Assembly: GCA_023424095.1 (NCBI GenBank) | Contig: JAFAEG010000128.1 | Location: 1 to 36,122 of the forward strand | DNA: 36,122 bases | Reading direction: 5' to 3' | Source of the DNA: Pseudomonadota bacterium | GTDB taxonomy: Bacteria; Pseudomonadota; Alphaproteobacteria; Sphingomonadales; Sphingomonadaceae | Shown here: positions 24,897-32,917 of the stretch, piece by piece | How positions within the stretch are numbered: the stretch's first letter is position 1 | Layout: each line of letters starts with the position of its first letter | Program-made: the position numbers and the translations under genes | Notes under the pieces: generated by a model | The model's input: only the letters and a program-made list of their open reading frames with translations | What the model was told of the DNA's origin: nothing | The model's database searches: none

Positions 24897-26210
24897 TCAT
24901 CCTCCCCGATGCGCTTCGGCCAGCATATCCGAAAGCGCCGTGAATTTCTCCCGCGGGCTGCCGTCCCGCGCCCGCGCCGCTTCCGCCGCCTCGATCTTCT
25001 GCCAGTCGCGGAAGGTGACGATATCGACCGCGCGCCCGGCCAACAGGGCGTCGAGACCAGGACGCCCTTCCTTGCGACCAACAGCCGGTTCGAGATCGGC
25101 CGCGATCAACTCGGCGACGCCGATTCCGTCCGGCCGGTTGGTGCCGATCGTCCCGCTCGGGCCGCGCCGCGCCCAGCCGACGCAATAGAGGCCGGGCGCG
25201 ATCCGGCCCTCGCTATTGGCGAAACGGCCCTGATCCACTTCATAGGGCACGCCCTCGATCGGCGGAGTGCGATAGCCGATGCAGGTGACGATCAGGTCGC
25301 AGGGGATTTCGTAGGTTTCGCCGGTGCCCTCGGCGCGGCCCTGCAGGTCCAGGATGGTACGCTCGACGACGATCCGCTCGACCTTGCCATCGCCTTCGAT
25401 CCGCACCGGCTTGGCGAAGAAATCGAAGTGGATCGCCTTGGCCTTCCCCGCCGGATCGACCGCCGGGAACTCGCGCAGGATCGTCACCGACTTGCGCATG
25501 CCGGGTTCGAGCAGGGCATCGTCCAGCTCCGGCGGGAAATCGGCCAGATCGACATAGGGCGCGGCGTTGGCGAGATGAGCGAGTTCGCCCAATTCCTTCG
25601 GCGTCATCGCGATCTGGTGCGGACCGCGGCGACCGAGCACGTGTACGTCGCGGATGCTGGAATCCTGCAGCGCGTCGAGCGCCGGGCCGACAATGTCGGA
25701 GCCGGCGAATTCCGCGCGGGTCTTGGACAGGATGCGGGCGACGTCGAGCGCGACATTGCCGTTGCCGATCACCACCGCCGCCTTGCCGTCCAGCGGCGGG
25801 GCGAGATCGGCGAAATCGGGATGCCCATTATACCAGCCGACGAACGCGGCCGAGCCGACCACGCCGGGCAGATCCTCGCCCGCAATCCCCGCCGGGCGAT
25901 CGAGCGGGGCGCCGGTGGCGAGGATGACCGCGTCGTAGAGGCCGAGCAATTCGTCGATCGTCACGTCCTGGCCGACCGTGACGTTGCCGACGAAGCGGAC
26001 ATTGTCGGTGAGCGCGGTCTTTTCGTAGCGCTTCGACACCGCCTTGATCGACTGATGATCCGGCGCGACACCGAAGCGGATCAGGCCGTAGGGGACGGGC
26101 ATCCGATCGATCACGTCGATCATGACGTCCGCGCCATAATGCTTCTGCAGCGCCTCCGCGCTGTAATAGCCCGCCGGCCCAGACCCGATCACCGCGACAT
26201 GCCGCATCAT
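24897..26210 (-). CDS. ferredoxin/adrenodoxin-NADP+ reductase-like flavoprotein
   Basis: The 437-residue FAD/NAD(P) protein has GSGPAGYYSAEAL (FAD-binding, about 9-21), MPVPYGLIRFGVAPDHQ, VVIGNGNVALDVARIL (second dinucleotide site, about 146-161) and the C-terminal YCVGWARRGPSGTIGTNRPDG characteristic of adrenodoxin-reductase/FprA-type enzymes. These pass electrons between NADPH and ferredoxin, for example to cytochrome P450 or Fe-S assembly. No ferredoxin gene is adjacent. Start is MMRH at 26210 or MRH at 26207. The following lipoprotein gene starts 1 nt after its stop. Confidence 0.92.
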   Translation of the reverse strand: MMRHVAVIGSGPAGYYSAEALQKHYGADVMIDVIDRMPVPYGLIRFGVAPDHQSIKAVSKRYEKTALTDNVRFVGNVTVGQDVTIDELLGLYDAVILATGAPLDRPAGIAGEDLPGVVGSAAFVGWYNGHPDFADLAPPLDGKAAVVIGNGNVALDVARILSKTRAEFAGSDIVGPALDALQDSSIRDVHVLGRRGPHQIAMTPKELGELAHLANAAPYVDLADFPPELDDALLEPGMRKSVTILREFPAVDPAGKAKAIHFDFFAKPVRIEGDGKVERIVVERTILDLQGRAEGTGETYEIPCDLIVTCIGYRTPPIEGVPYEVDQGRFANSEGRIAPGLYCVGWARRGPSGTIGTNRPDGIGVAELIAADLEPAVGRKEGRPGLDALLAGRAVDIVTFRDWQKIEAAEAARARDGSPREKFTALSDMLAEAHRGG

Positions 26211-26266
26211 GCTCTCCGCCCGTTTTATCGACGGATGCTAGTGCGGTCTGGCGAAAGGCGGAAGCC

Positions 26267-26575
26267 TCACCTTTTATCCTCGAGCAACTGCGTGCCGGAG
26301 CGGCGAATGCCCTGCTCGATCAACGGGCGCAGGAATTCGAGCATGGGCGGCAAGGTCACCCTCACCCGCACGATCTTCTCCTGCACATCCAGGCTCGCGG
26401 CGAGATCCTGCCCCATGGCGGCGATGGCGAGGTCGAGCCGGTCGCCGGTCCAGCTCGGCGTCGCGGTCGCGCCGGCGGGCAGCGCACCGACCAATTGCCC
26501 GGTGCCCGCCTCGATCCGCCGCTTCGCCTCGGCTGCGCCCAGGCCGTGCGGCACGTCGACCGTATGACCGCTCAT
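26267..26575 (-). CDS. polyhydroxyalkanoic acid system family protein
   Basis: The 102-residue protein resembles PHA_gran_rgn/TIGR02610 proteins: SGHTVDVPHGLGAAEAKRRIEAG near the N-terminus and a C-terminal VRVTLPPMLEFLRPLIEQGIRRSGTQLL. Members are found near PHA genes but their role is unclear, and no PHA genes are in this window. The ATG at 26575 overlaps the TGA of the propeller gene (ATGA), implying coupling. Confidence 0.85.
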   Translation of the reverse strand: MSGHTVDVPHGLGAAEAKRRIEAGTGQLVGALPAGATATPSWTGDRLDLAIAAMGQDLAASLDVQEKIVRVRVTLPPMLEFLRPLIEQGIRRSGTQLLEDKR

Positions 26576-27540
26576 CGCGCGGCCGGGGCGATGGCCAGGC
26601 CGTCGCCATTCGCGCCCGCCGCCAGCCGGCGCAGCACGTTGCCGCTGGCCAGATCGACTTCGGCGACCTGATTGCGGCCGGTCTCGGCGGCGTAGAGCCG
26701 GCTGCCGTCGGCGGAGAACAGGATGGTGACCTGCCCTGCTTCCTGCGCGCCGCTGACTGCGATCGTGCGGGTAACGGCGCGGGTCTGCGCATTGATCACC
26801 GACAGGCAGCCGCAGCCAAGATTGGAGGTGACGATCCAGCGCCCGTCCGGGCTGGCGAGCACGCGGATCGGTACCGGACCGGTCGCGACCTCGGCGACCC
26901 TTTCGAAGCTCGTCGTGTCGAAGGCCTGCACCCGCGCGCCCTGCAGGTCGCCGACCCACAGGGTGCGGCCGTCGGGGGTGAGGGCGATCCCTTCCGGCTG
27001 TCCGCCGACGGTCAGATCACGAAGCTTGGTTCCGTTCGCGAGGTCGAGCACGCTGACCGTGCCGTCCGGAATGTTGGCGGTATAGGCGCGGCGGTGGTCG
27101 GGAGAGATCGCGACCATGTGGGTGCCGCGCTGGCCGGTCGAAATCGCGCTCACCCGGTCGTTGGCGCGCGTGTCGATGATGGTCAGTGACTGGCTGCGCT
27201 CGGTCGTGGCGACGATCCGCCCGTCGGGAAGCCAGATGATGCCGTGCGGCCCGGCATTGGGAGCCAGATCGATCGTCCTGAGCTTCGCCCGGGTGGCGAC
27301 GTCGAAAATGTCGATGCCCGCCGCGCCATAGGAGACCACTGCCGCCTGCCGCCCGTCGGGCGAAATGGCGATTTCATGCGGCATCCGCCCGGTCGCGGCG
27401 CGCCCGAGCTCGCGGCCGGTGGCGAGATCGATGAAGCTGACTGTGTCCTCGCCCTTGTTGCCGACCAAAAGGGTACCGGCGGGCGGTGGCGTGGAAGCCT
27501 GCGACAGGAACAGCGACGATAGCAGGATGAACAAGGTCAT
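26572..27540 (-). CDS. exported YVTN-type beta-propeller
   Basis: The 322-residue protein has a signal peptide (LFILLSSLFLSQAST) and about seven ~42-residue repeats of the YVTN/YncE kind, each with a [GD]xTVSxxDLAxG-like strand, e.g. GEDTVSFIDLATGRELGR, DGTVSVLDLANGTKLRD and NQVAEVDLASGNVLRR, plus SPDGR turns. Such propellers are periplasmic scaffolds or binders; no catalytic motif is seen. Two Cys in NLGCGCLSV are odd and could bind a metal or form a disulfide. It is coupled to the PHA-system gene by ATGA. Confidence 0.88.
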   Translation of the reverse strand: MTLFILLSSLFLSQASTPPPAGTLLVGNKGEDTVSFIDLATGRELGRAATGRMPHEIAISPDGRQAAVVSYGAAGIDIFDVATRAKLRTIDLAPNAGPHGIIWLPDGRIVATTERSQSLTIIDTRANDRVSAISTGQRGTHMVAISPDHRRAYTANIPDGTVSVLDLANGTKLRDLTVGGQPEGIALTPDGRTLWVGDLQGARVQAFDTTSFERVAEVATGPVPIRVLASPDGRWIVTSNLGCGCLSVINAQTRAVTRTIAVSGAQEAGQVTILFSADGSRLYAAETGRNQVAEVDLASGNVLRRLAAGANGDGLAIAPAAR

Positions 27541-27614
27541 GGCGCGTCCTCCGGAATCGGGAGAACCCTAACCAGCCGTGTTAGCGGTGCAAAACACTTT
27601 ATTGCGGGGTGGCA

Positions 27615-28238
27615 TCAGGCCGGGCAGGTCCGCACCGTCCGGTTCTGCAAATTGGTGATCCCGAACGCGGTGCGCTCGCGCACATTGAAGGCCGCCTCGT
27701 AGCGGATCTGGCCGACATTCAGCACGTCGTAGATCAGGGGCTGATATTGATAGGTCACCTCGACGAACATCACGTTCGTGCCCGTGCCGGCGGTGATCTT
27801 GCGACCCGTCGGACCCAGGCCGTCCCGGAGCGTCGCATTGGTCGCGCCCGCCCCCTGCCGGCCGTAACGCGGTGCGACGTTCAGCGAACCGTGACAGCGC
27901 TGATAGGTGATCTTCTGGCCGGCATTCGCGCCGGTCTGGCCGTTCGGCTCAAGCGAGGACAGCACGACCCGGCCGCGGCTGGCGAAGTTGATGCGATTGC
28001 CCATCACGTCGACGCCGGCGAACGCTTCTTCGATGTCCGTCTCGTCCATCTGGGTCAGGATCCGCGCGCTGGTATCAGCCGTGGTCGTCGCGATCTGGCT
28101 GACACGCAGATGGGCGAGCGCGACGTTGGCGCATTCCAGCCCGCCGGCGGCGACCATCATCACGATCGGCAGCGCCAGCGCGAACTCGACCATCGAGACA
28201 CCGCTGTCGCAATCGCGAAGGCGCTTGGTGCTGTTCAT
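27615..28238 (-). CDS. TadE-like pseudopilin (second copy)
   Basis: The 207-residue protein has the TadE signature: a short basic start, then GVSMVEFALALPIVMMVAAGGLECANVALA with the conserved Glu after the hydrophobic start. It lacks family matches beyond the first ~60 residues; the rest (with RCHGSLN and VRTCPA Cys) is the periplasmic domain. Its ATG overlaps the preceding TadE/F-like TGA (ATGA). Such proteins help Flp pilus assembly, but no tad ATPases or flp gene are here, so partners lie elsewhere. Confidence 0.87.
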   Translation of the reverse strand: MNSTKRLRDCDSGVSMVEFALALPIVMMVAAGGLECANVALAHLRVSQIATTTADTSARILTQMDETDIEEAFAGVDVMGNRINFASRGRVVLSSLEPNGQTGANAGQKITYQRCHGSLNVAPRYGRQGAGATNATLRDGLGPTGRKITAGTGTNVMFVEVTYQYQPLIYDVLNVGQIRYEAAFNVRERTAFGITNLQNRTVRTCPA

Positions 28239-28864
28239 GGGCAGATCTCGGCGGGCCGCACCTGATCGCGGAACGGCTGGCGCTTCACCGCGGTGGTGAC
28301 GTTCATGTTCAGATTGTTGCTGTCACCCCACAGCCGGCCGACCGGGATCAGGCGCGGCATCTGCAGGTTGATGGTGAACTGCACGACATCGTCGGCGCCG
28401 CCGACGCCGCTGCGCGACGAGACGTTGGCATCGTAGGTGCCGTTCGGATTGGAGTCGATCCAGCAGTCGGTCGCGGCGTCGTAACGGCCATTGCCATTCT
28501 TATCGAGCGTCAGCCGCTCGGGCCTGCCGTGATCCGAATAGCGATAATAAGTGTCGGCCTTCACCGAATAGGTCGCGCCCGACATGTCGATCGCCTGCAT
28601 GCGGTTCTGGATCAATTCCTTGACCCGGTTTTCCAGCGTGCCGGATTTGCCGATGTTCGGGCTTTCGACGCTGATGATGCGCGCCGCGTCATTGGCCGCG
28701 CCCTGCAGCACCGAATGGACGTACATCTGGTAGGAGATGTCGACGAGCCCGACCATCACGATCGTGAACGGGACCAGCATCAGCCCGAATTCGACGATGC
28801 TGACGCCGCGCTTGTCGGCGGTCAGGCGACGCAGGCGCCGGCGAGGGATGAACCGCAGCCTCAT
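28235..28864 (-). CDS. TadE/TadF-like pseudopilin with EF-hand-like loops
   Basis: The 209-residue protein starts RLTADKRGVSIVEFGLMLVPFTIVMVGLVDISYQMYVHSVLQGAANDAAR, a TadE signature. The periplasmic part carries two loops of the form Asp-x-Asn-x-Asn-Gly (or DSNPNG) ending in Asp: DKNGNGRYD (121-129) and DSNPNGTYD (137-145), resembling EF-hand/dockerin Ca2+ loops. This suggests a calcium-binding minor pilin, which I regard as unusual. ATG 28864 overlaps the TadG stop, and its own stop overlaps the next gene. Confidence 0.88.
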   Translation of the reverse strand: MRLRFIPRRRLRRLTADKRGVSIVEFGLMLVPFTIVMVGLVDISYQMYVHSVLQGAANDAARIISVESPNIGKSGTLENRVKELIQNRMQAIDMSGATYSVKADTYYRYSDHGRPERLTLDKNGNGRYDAATDCWIDSNPNGTYDANVSSRSGVGGADDVVQFTINLQMPRLIPVGRLWGDSNNLNMNVTTAVKRQPFRDQVRPAEICP

Positions 28865-30468
28865 TGCGTGAGTCTCAGCTTGCCGATGCCGCGGCCGATC
28901 AGCTCGAAAATCTCTTCGAGGTCGCTGCCGTCGCTGACATAATAATGGCCGGCACTCGATGCGCATTGCTGCATCTCCGGCAGCGAGCCGGAATCGAGCA
29001 CGATCACCCAGACCGTGATGCCCATGGTGCGCGCCCGGTTGCAGGCGTTGAGGAAACGGCGTGTATGCCGACCCTGCACGGCGTCGCTGATGCCGGGTGA
29101 CATCGGGTTTGACGTGCCAAGCCGGCGATCGACCCAATCCACGCCATAAGCCGTATAGGCTTCGTCCTCTGTGCTCATCACGCCGTCGGTCAGCAGGACG
29201 ATATGCTTCTGGACAGGGATGGAATTGAAAGTGGTGGGATTGTCGGTCGCGAACATCCCGCCGGACGAGAGGTAACGCATGCCCCAGATCATGCCGACGT
29301 CGTGAAAGGTGTAACCGCCGGCGGCCCGGCCAGTGTAGAAGGGCGCGGTGCCGCTATAGGTCTGAGACCCGGCGATCCGGTTCATCTCCGCCTGGAAGGC
29401 CGATTCCGAGGCATATTCGGCCAGCCGGCGCGCAGGCCGGGGGCAGAAGGAGCGTAGGGTTGCGCTAAGGCTGGTATTCTCGCCGCGCTGCCCGTCGGGA
29501 TCATAGGGGTTCCACTTTCGGGCCTCCTCGGTCGTCGACACAAGGTTGATGTCGCTCTCCGAGACGTCGGTTGAGATCGCAATCGGATTGTGCGCGCTGC
29601 CCACGGACGCCCGCTCTTCCACACAGCCGTGATTGGGATTGGTGGTCCAGTTGGGCGTCGAGCCTCCACGCCAGGTATTGTACCAGGTGCTGTTGTGCGA
29701 GACGCTACGCAGCACACAGGTCGTGCGCCCGGTCGACGTGCTAATATTGTTGCAATCCTGCCAGTTGGGCGAGGAGCTCGTGCCAGTGTTGCGAGCGCGA
29801 TACTGGGTCGGTTCGCGGATCCACCCCGAATTGAGATCGCGGGCGACATTCGTCGTCATCGAATAAGGCATGAAGCCGTAGCGCGTGCGCACGCCGGGCG
29901 CATCCTTGAGCGCGCGATACAGGCCCGCCGCGCCCTCGCGCATGCGCCGGATCCGCGACGTGCTATGCTCCTGGTCGCGCGAACGGCAGCTCGTACCGGT
30001 CCCGGCCTGGCAGTTCATCGACAAGGTGACGTCGAGCACCAGCATGATGTCGTTGTTCACATAATCCTTGTCGGCCACGCAGGTGACCGAGATCGGAATC
30101 GAGCGAACGCCGAAAATGCCCATGATTTCGGTCGGCACGTTGGTCGCGGCGGTGACCTCCACCGCGGACGCGTCACCCGCGCTCGCTTCGACCGTCGGCT
30201 CGAAGGTCGACGTGTTCATGGTGCCGATGGGGAAGTTGAACTTGAAGAAGCGCTTGCCTTCCTGCCGGGCGGCGTCGCTGAAGGCCGAGGAGCCCATCAG
30301 GCGGCGCGCGGCGGTCGCGCCTGCGTCGCAGGCGGTCTGCAGCTTGGCCTTCGCCATATAGGCGCGCGCCATGTCGACGCCGGAGCCGACCATGCCGATC
30401 AGCGGGATCAGCAGGGCCGCCATCATCGCCAGTGTGTTGCCGGCTCGGTCGCGGAGCAGGCGGCGCAT
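28861..30468 (-). CDS. TadG-like protein with von Willebrand A domain
   Basis: The 535-residue protein begins MRRLLRDRAGNTLAMMAALLIPLIGMVGSGVDMARAYMAKAKLQTACDAGATAARR, the TadG N-terminal span. A periplasmic vWA domain follows from NDIMLVLDVTLSMNC (MIDAS Asp146, Thr148, Ser150, with Thr in place of the usual first Ser) to HIVLLTDGVM. A ~200-residue Cys/Thr-rich insert separates the motifs. TadG helps assemble Flp pili. ATG 30468 follows AAAGGGGGCG; ATG 30516, with GGGAGAGG, is a real alternative start (551 residues). It overlaps the TadE/F gene by ATGA. Confidence 0.9.
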   Translation of the reverse strand: MRRLLRDRAGNTLAMMAALLIPLIGMVGSGVDMARAYMAKAKLQTACDAGATAARRLMGSSAFSDAARQEGKRFFKFNFPIGTMNTSTFEPTVEASAGDASAVEVTAATNVPTEIMGIFGVRSIPISVTCVADKDYVNNDIMLVLDVTLSMNCQAGTGTSCRSRDQEHSTSRIRRMREGAAGLYRALKDAPGVRTRYGFMPYSMTTNVARDLNSGWIREPTQYRARNTGTSSSPNWQDCNNISTSTGRTTCVLRSVSHNSTWYNTWRGGSTPNWTTNPNHGCVEERASVGSAHNPIAISTDVSESDINLVSTTEEARKWNPYDPDGQRGENTSLSATLRSFCPRPARRLAEYASESAFQAEMNRIAGSQTYSGTAPFYTGRAAGGYTFHDVGMIWGMRYLSSGGMFATDNPTTFNSIPVQKHIVLLTDGVMSTEDEAYTAYGVDWVDRRLGTSNPMSPGISDAVQGRHTRRFLNACNRARTMGITVWVIVLDSGSLPEMQQCASSAGHYYVSDGSDLEEIFELIGRGIGKLRLTQ

Positions 30469-30776
30469 GACGCCCCCTTTTTCCTTCGTTCCGTCCGGCC
30501 CACCCGTGCTGAACATGCACCTCTCCCGTCGATCCGCCTGAGCGGTCAGACGCGGCGTGTGCGCCAACTTGGCCTAAGGCCGGCTTATCTGGATTGGTTA
30601 CCGCGGCATTAAGGCGGCAAGTCCCGTCGCGATGCAGGATGGACCGCGCCGAATTGCCGAAAGAATCCGCTCCCGCACTGCATCATTCTTGCTGCGTTGC
30701 GGCGAAGCGAAAGACGAACAGGTTGAGTCGACGGCGAAATCCGTGACTCCGGGGAACCAGTTATTATGTCGGCTGC
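30469..30776. other. divergent intergenic region between tadG-like and M15-like genes
   Basis: This 308-nt region holds the alternative tadG start at 30516 with its ribosome site, a short palindrome GGCCTAAGGCC (30571-30581) and then sequence without recognisable genes. TATTAT at about 30763 is a possible -10 for the M15-like gene, but no acceptable -35 lies at the right distance. I see no ncRNA structure I can support. Confidence 0.5.
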
Positions 30777-31529
30777 ATGCAGAAATTCATGGCTGTTCGC
30801 GCCGCGATTGCGGCGGCGCTCGCTTTCACTCTCGCTCCGGCTTCCGCTCAGACCCAAGTCGCATCGCCTTCGGTGATCCATCTTGTCGCCAGCACCGTGA
30901 TCGCCGATTCGAGCGCGACGCTCGACGTGCTCGCGCTCGATGACGCGGAGTTTCACGGCATCGATTTCCCCCGCGTCGCCCCCGGGCAGGAGCGGGCCGA
31001 TTTCGAAGCCTGGCTCGATCGCAATGCCGGCAACCGCGCCGCGATCGCGGACTTTCGCGCGCATCTGGCGGCCAATGGCGTCGAGGACGTGCTGCCGGTC
31101 TGGCAGCTGGTCCGCACCTCTTCCTCCTATCGCGGCTGCCGCGCCCAGCCGTTCGAAGTCGCCCCGCGCGAAAAGTGGGACAATATCGTCAAGACGCTGA
31201 AGTTTGTCGAAGCTGATGTCATCCCGGCCGTCGGCCGCGTCCAGGCCGTCTCCGGCTATCGCAATGCCGGCCTGAACCGTTGCTCCGCCGGCGCGCCGGG
31301 CAGCGCCCACCAGCAATTCTTCGCCTTGGACCTGATGCCGGTCGATGCCAGCGTCGATCGTAGCGACCTGATCCGCGGCGTCTGTGCCGCGCACGCGCGC
31401 GATGGTCAGGCGTTCGATGCGGGCCTCGGCTTCTACAATGGCCGCCGCTTCCACGTGGACACCAACGGCTATCGCCGCTGGGGCGCGAATGGCCGTGGTG
31501 CGACCAGCCCCTGCGGCGGTCGCGCCTAA
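30777..31529 (+). CDS. exported M15-type D-Ala-D-Ala carboxypeptidase-like protein
   Basis: The 250-residue protein has a signal peptide (AAIAAALAFTLAPASA|QTQ). The mature part ends with an M15-type zinc peptidase core: SGYRN (159-163), His178 and Asp185 in GSAHQQFFALDLMP (HxxxxxxD), and His226 in RFHVDTNGYRRWG. These match the zinc ligands of DUF882/M15_3 peptidoglycan carboxypeptidases. It probably trims wall peptides in the periplasm. ATG 30777 or 30789; neither has a good ribosome site. It is first of five same-strand exported-protein genes. Confidence 0.86.
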   Translation: MQKFMAVRAAIAAALAFTLAPASAQTQVASPSVIHLVASTVIADSSATLDVLALDDAEFHGIDFPRVAPGQERADFEAWLDRNAGNRAAIADFRAHLAANGVEDVLPVWQLVRTSSSYRGCRAQPFEVAPREKWDNIVKTLKFVEADVIPAVGRVQAVSGYRNAGLNRCSAGAPGSAHQQFFALDLMPVDASVDRSDLIRGVCAAHARDGQAFDAGLGFYNGRRFHVDTNGYRRWGANGRGATSPCGGRA

Positions 31530-31657
31530 GGGCGGCTGAGGGGTTTCGCGAGGAGGCCCCGGACCAGCTTCATCGCGGCCGCATCCGCTTTGGTCGCAAG
31601 CCATTCCCACTCGAACGGCCGCCCATTATAAGGGAGCGACCGATCAGAAGGGGATGA
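31526..31657 (-). pseudogene. possible remnant of a minus-strand gene (3' end only)
   Basis: The minus strand has a 43-codon open stretch reading LPYNGRPFEWEWLATKADAA and on to a TAG at 31526-31528. It looks protein-like (amphipathic helix, GC-rich third positions). An in-frame TGA lies directly upstream (31658-31660) and no good start codon exists. Its stop overlaps the TAA of the M15-like gene, as for true convergent pairs in this window. It may be the tail of a deleted gene, or chance. No family recognised. Confidence 0.25.
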
Positions 31658-31659
31658 TC

Positions 31660-32196
31660 ATGTTGCGTCACGTCCTTGCTTCGGCCGCGCTCGTCGCGAC
31701 CTCAATGCCTGTGCTCCCCGCCGCCGCGAGCAATGCGATGGCGATCCAATCCACCGTCGGCAGCCGCAACTGCCCGCAGAGCGAAGCGCGCTCGACCCGG
31801 CGCAGCGTGATCAGCGGCCTCGGCAGCCTGGGCCGGCGCTTCGTCGGCTCCAACCCCGTGACGCGGACGGTGGAAAGCGTCATCCCCGCCCAATCGATGC
31901 TGACCGAAGCCCTACTCGACATGCTCGATTGCGACGAACAGCAGAAAGCCGCCAAGGCGACCGACGATGTCACCGCGCAGGCGGAGACGCAGGGCGCGGG
32001 CGCAACTGTCGCCTGGCGCAGCGAGAGCCGGCCGGGTGTTTCCGGCACGTCCACGGTTACCGCGGTCGATGCGCCCGGTGCGAGCGGGCGGCGCTGCATG
32101 ACCGTCACCGACGTCGTCATCGTCGACGGCGAAGAGACGACCATGCCCAAGCGCATGTGCCGCACGCCCCCGTCGACCCGCTACGCCCGGGCCTGA
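31660..32196 (+). CDS. exported surface-antigen-like protein
   Basis: The 178-residue protein has a signal peptide (MLRHVLASAALVATSMPVLPAAASNA). The C-terminal region, AWRSESRPGVSGTSTVTAVDAPGASGRRCMTVTDVVIVDGEETTMPKRMCRTP, resembles the C-terminus of 17-kDa surface-antigen/RcsF-type proteins: paired Cys around a TVTDVV-DGEE hairpin. The start is the second ATG (31660), six nt after GAAGGGG; the ATG at 31654 is too close to it. The next gene begins 4 nt after its stop. The 'antigen' label is tentative. Confidence 0.68.
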   Translation: MLRHVLASAALVATSMPVLPAAASNAMAIQSTVGSRNCPQSEARSTRRSVISGLGSLGRRFVGSNPVTRTVESVIPAQSMLTEALLDMLDCDEQQKAAKATDDVTAQAETQGAGATVAWRSESRPGVSGTSTVTAVDAPGASGRRCMTVTDVVIVDGEETTMPKRMCRTPPSTRYARA

Positions 32197-32200
32197 TTCC

Positions 32201-32908
32201 ATGCGCCGCCTGCTTGCGGGATTGCTCGCCGCGTCGCTTTGTGCCGGACAGACGTTCGCGCAGGCGCGAGACCCCGCCAATCCAACCTGCCCCGCCCAGC
32301 CCAATTGGTCGGACTATCCGAGCATGCGCTTCACGGTCTCGACCGAGAACGGCATGAGGGTGCTGAAAGGTGAAGGCCGGATCGACGCCTCGACGCCGAC
32401 CAATCTTCAGGCGGCGCTCGACGAACATGGCGATACCGTCGAGGAAATCTGGCTCCGCTCCCCCGGGGGCGATGCGCGCGCGGGCACGCAGGCGGGCTTC
32501 ATCATCCGCGAATCCACGCTCCCGACCCGCATTCCGGGCGGCTGGACCTGCTTTTCTGCCTGCAACTTCATGTTCATGGGCGGCATGGCCCGGTTCGTCG
32601 ACCCGGGCGGGATCTTCATGGTGCACATGTTCACCCATGTCGGCGCGGGCAGCGCCACCCGCCAGCAGGTCTCGCGGGGCGGCCAGACCACGGTCAATGT
32701 CGTTGGCGAGATCGAGCAGGCCAGCGCCTTGCTCGCGAGCGAGGACAATGACTTCCTGATCCGCATGGGCATTTCGCGTCAGTTGCTGACCGACGTCATG
32801 TACCAGGTTCGCGCCGTTTCCTCCGACGCCAACCGCGAGACCCGCCGCTGCCTGACCCGCGACGAGATGGTCCGCTACGGGGTGGCATCCGGGACCTATG
32901 ATGGCTGA
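32201..32908 (+). CDS. periplasmic ClpP-fold protein (COG3904-like), active-type
   Basis: The 235-residue protein has a signal peptide (LLAGLLAASLCAGQTFA) and a ClpP/crotonase-like core: IWLRSPGGDARAGTQAG, then CFSACNFMFMGGMARFVDPGG with Ser119 in the nucleophile position and His142 in FMVHMFTH at the ClpP histidine position. A Cys pair (117, 121) flanks the Ser, typical of exported COG3904 proteins. I infer a periplasmic serine hydrolase; target unknown. It starts 4 nt after the upstream gene and is followed by a diverged paralogue after 9 nt. Confidence 0.8.
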   Translation: MRRLLAGLLAASLCAGQTFAQARDPANPTCPAQPNWSDYPSMRFTVSTENGMRVLKGEGRIDASTPTNLQAALDEHGDTVEEIWLRSPGGDARAGTQAGFIIRESTLPTRIPGGWTCFSACNFMFMGGMARFVDPGGIFMVHMFTHVGAGSATRQQVSRGGQTTVNVVGEIEQASALLASEDNDFLIRMGISRQLLTDVMYQVRAVSSDANRETRRCLTRDEMVRYGVASGTYDG

Positions 32909-32917
32909 TCCGGTCCG

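Noticed and set aside
24750..26567. Long plus-strand open frame opposite the ferredoxin-NADP reductase
   Set aside because: Low-complexity Arg/Asp/Ala composition, no motif, fully antisense to a well-supported gene.
30755..30776. GGAAC near 30756 as a stress promoter for the M15-like gene
   Set aside because: No matching -10 element at 16-17 nt.
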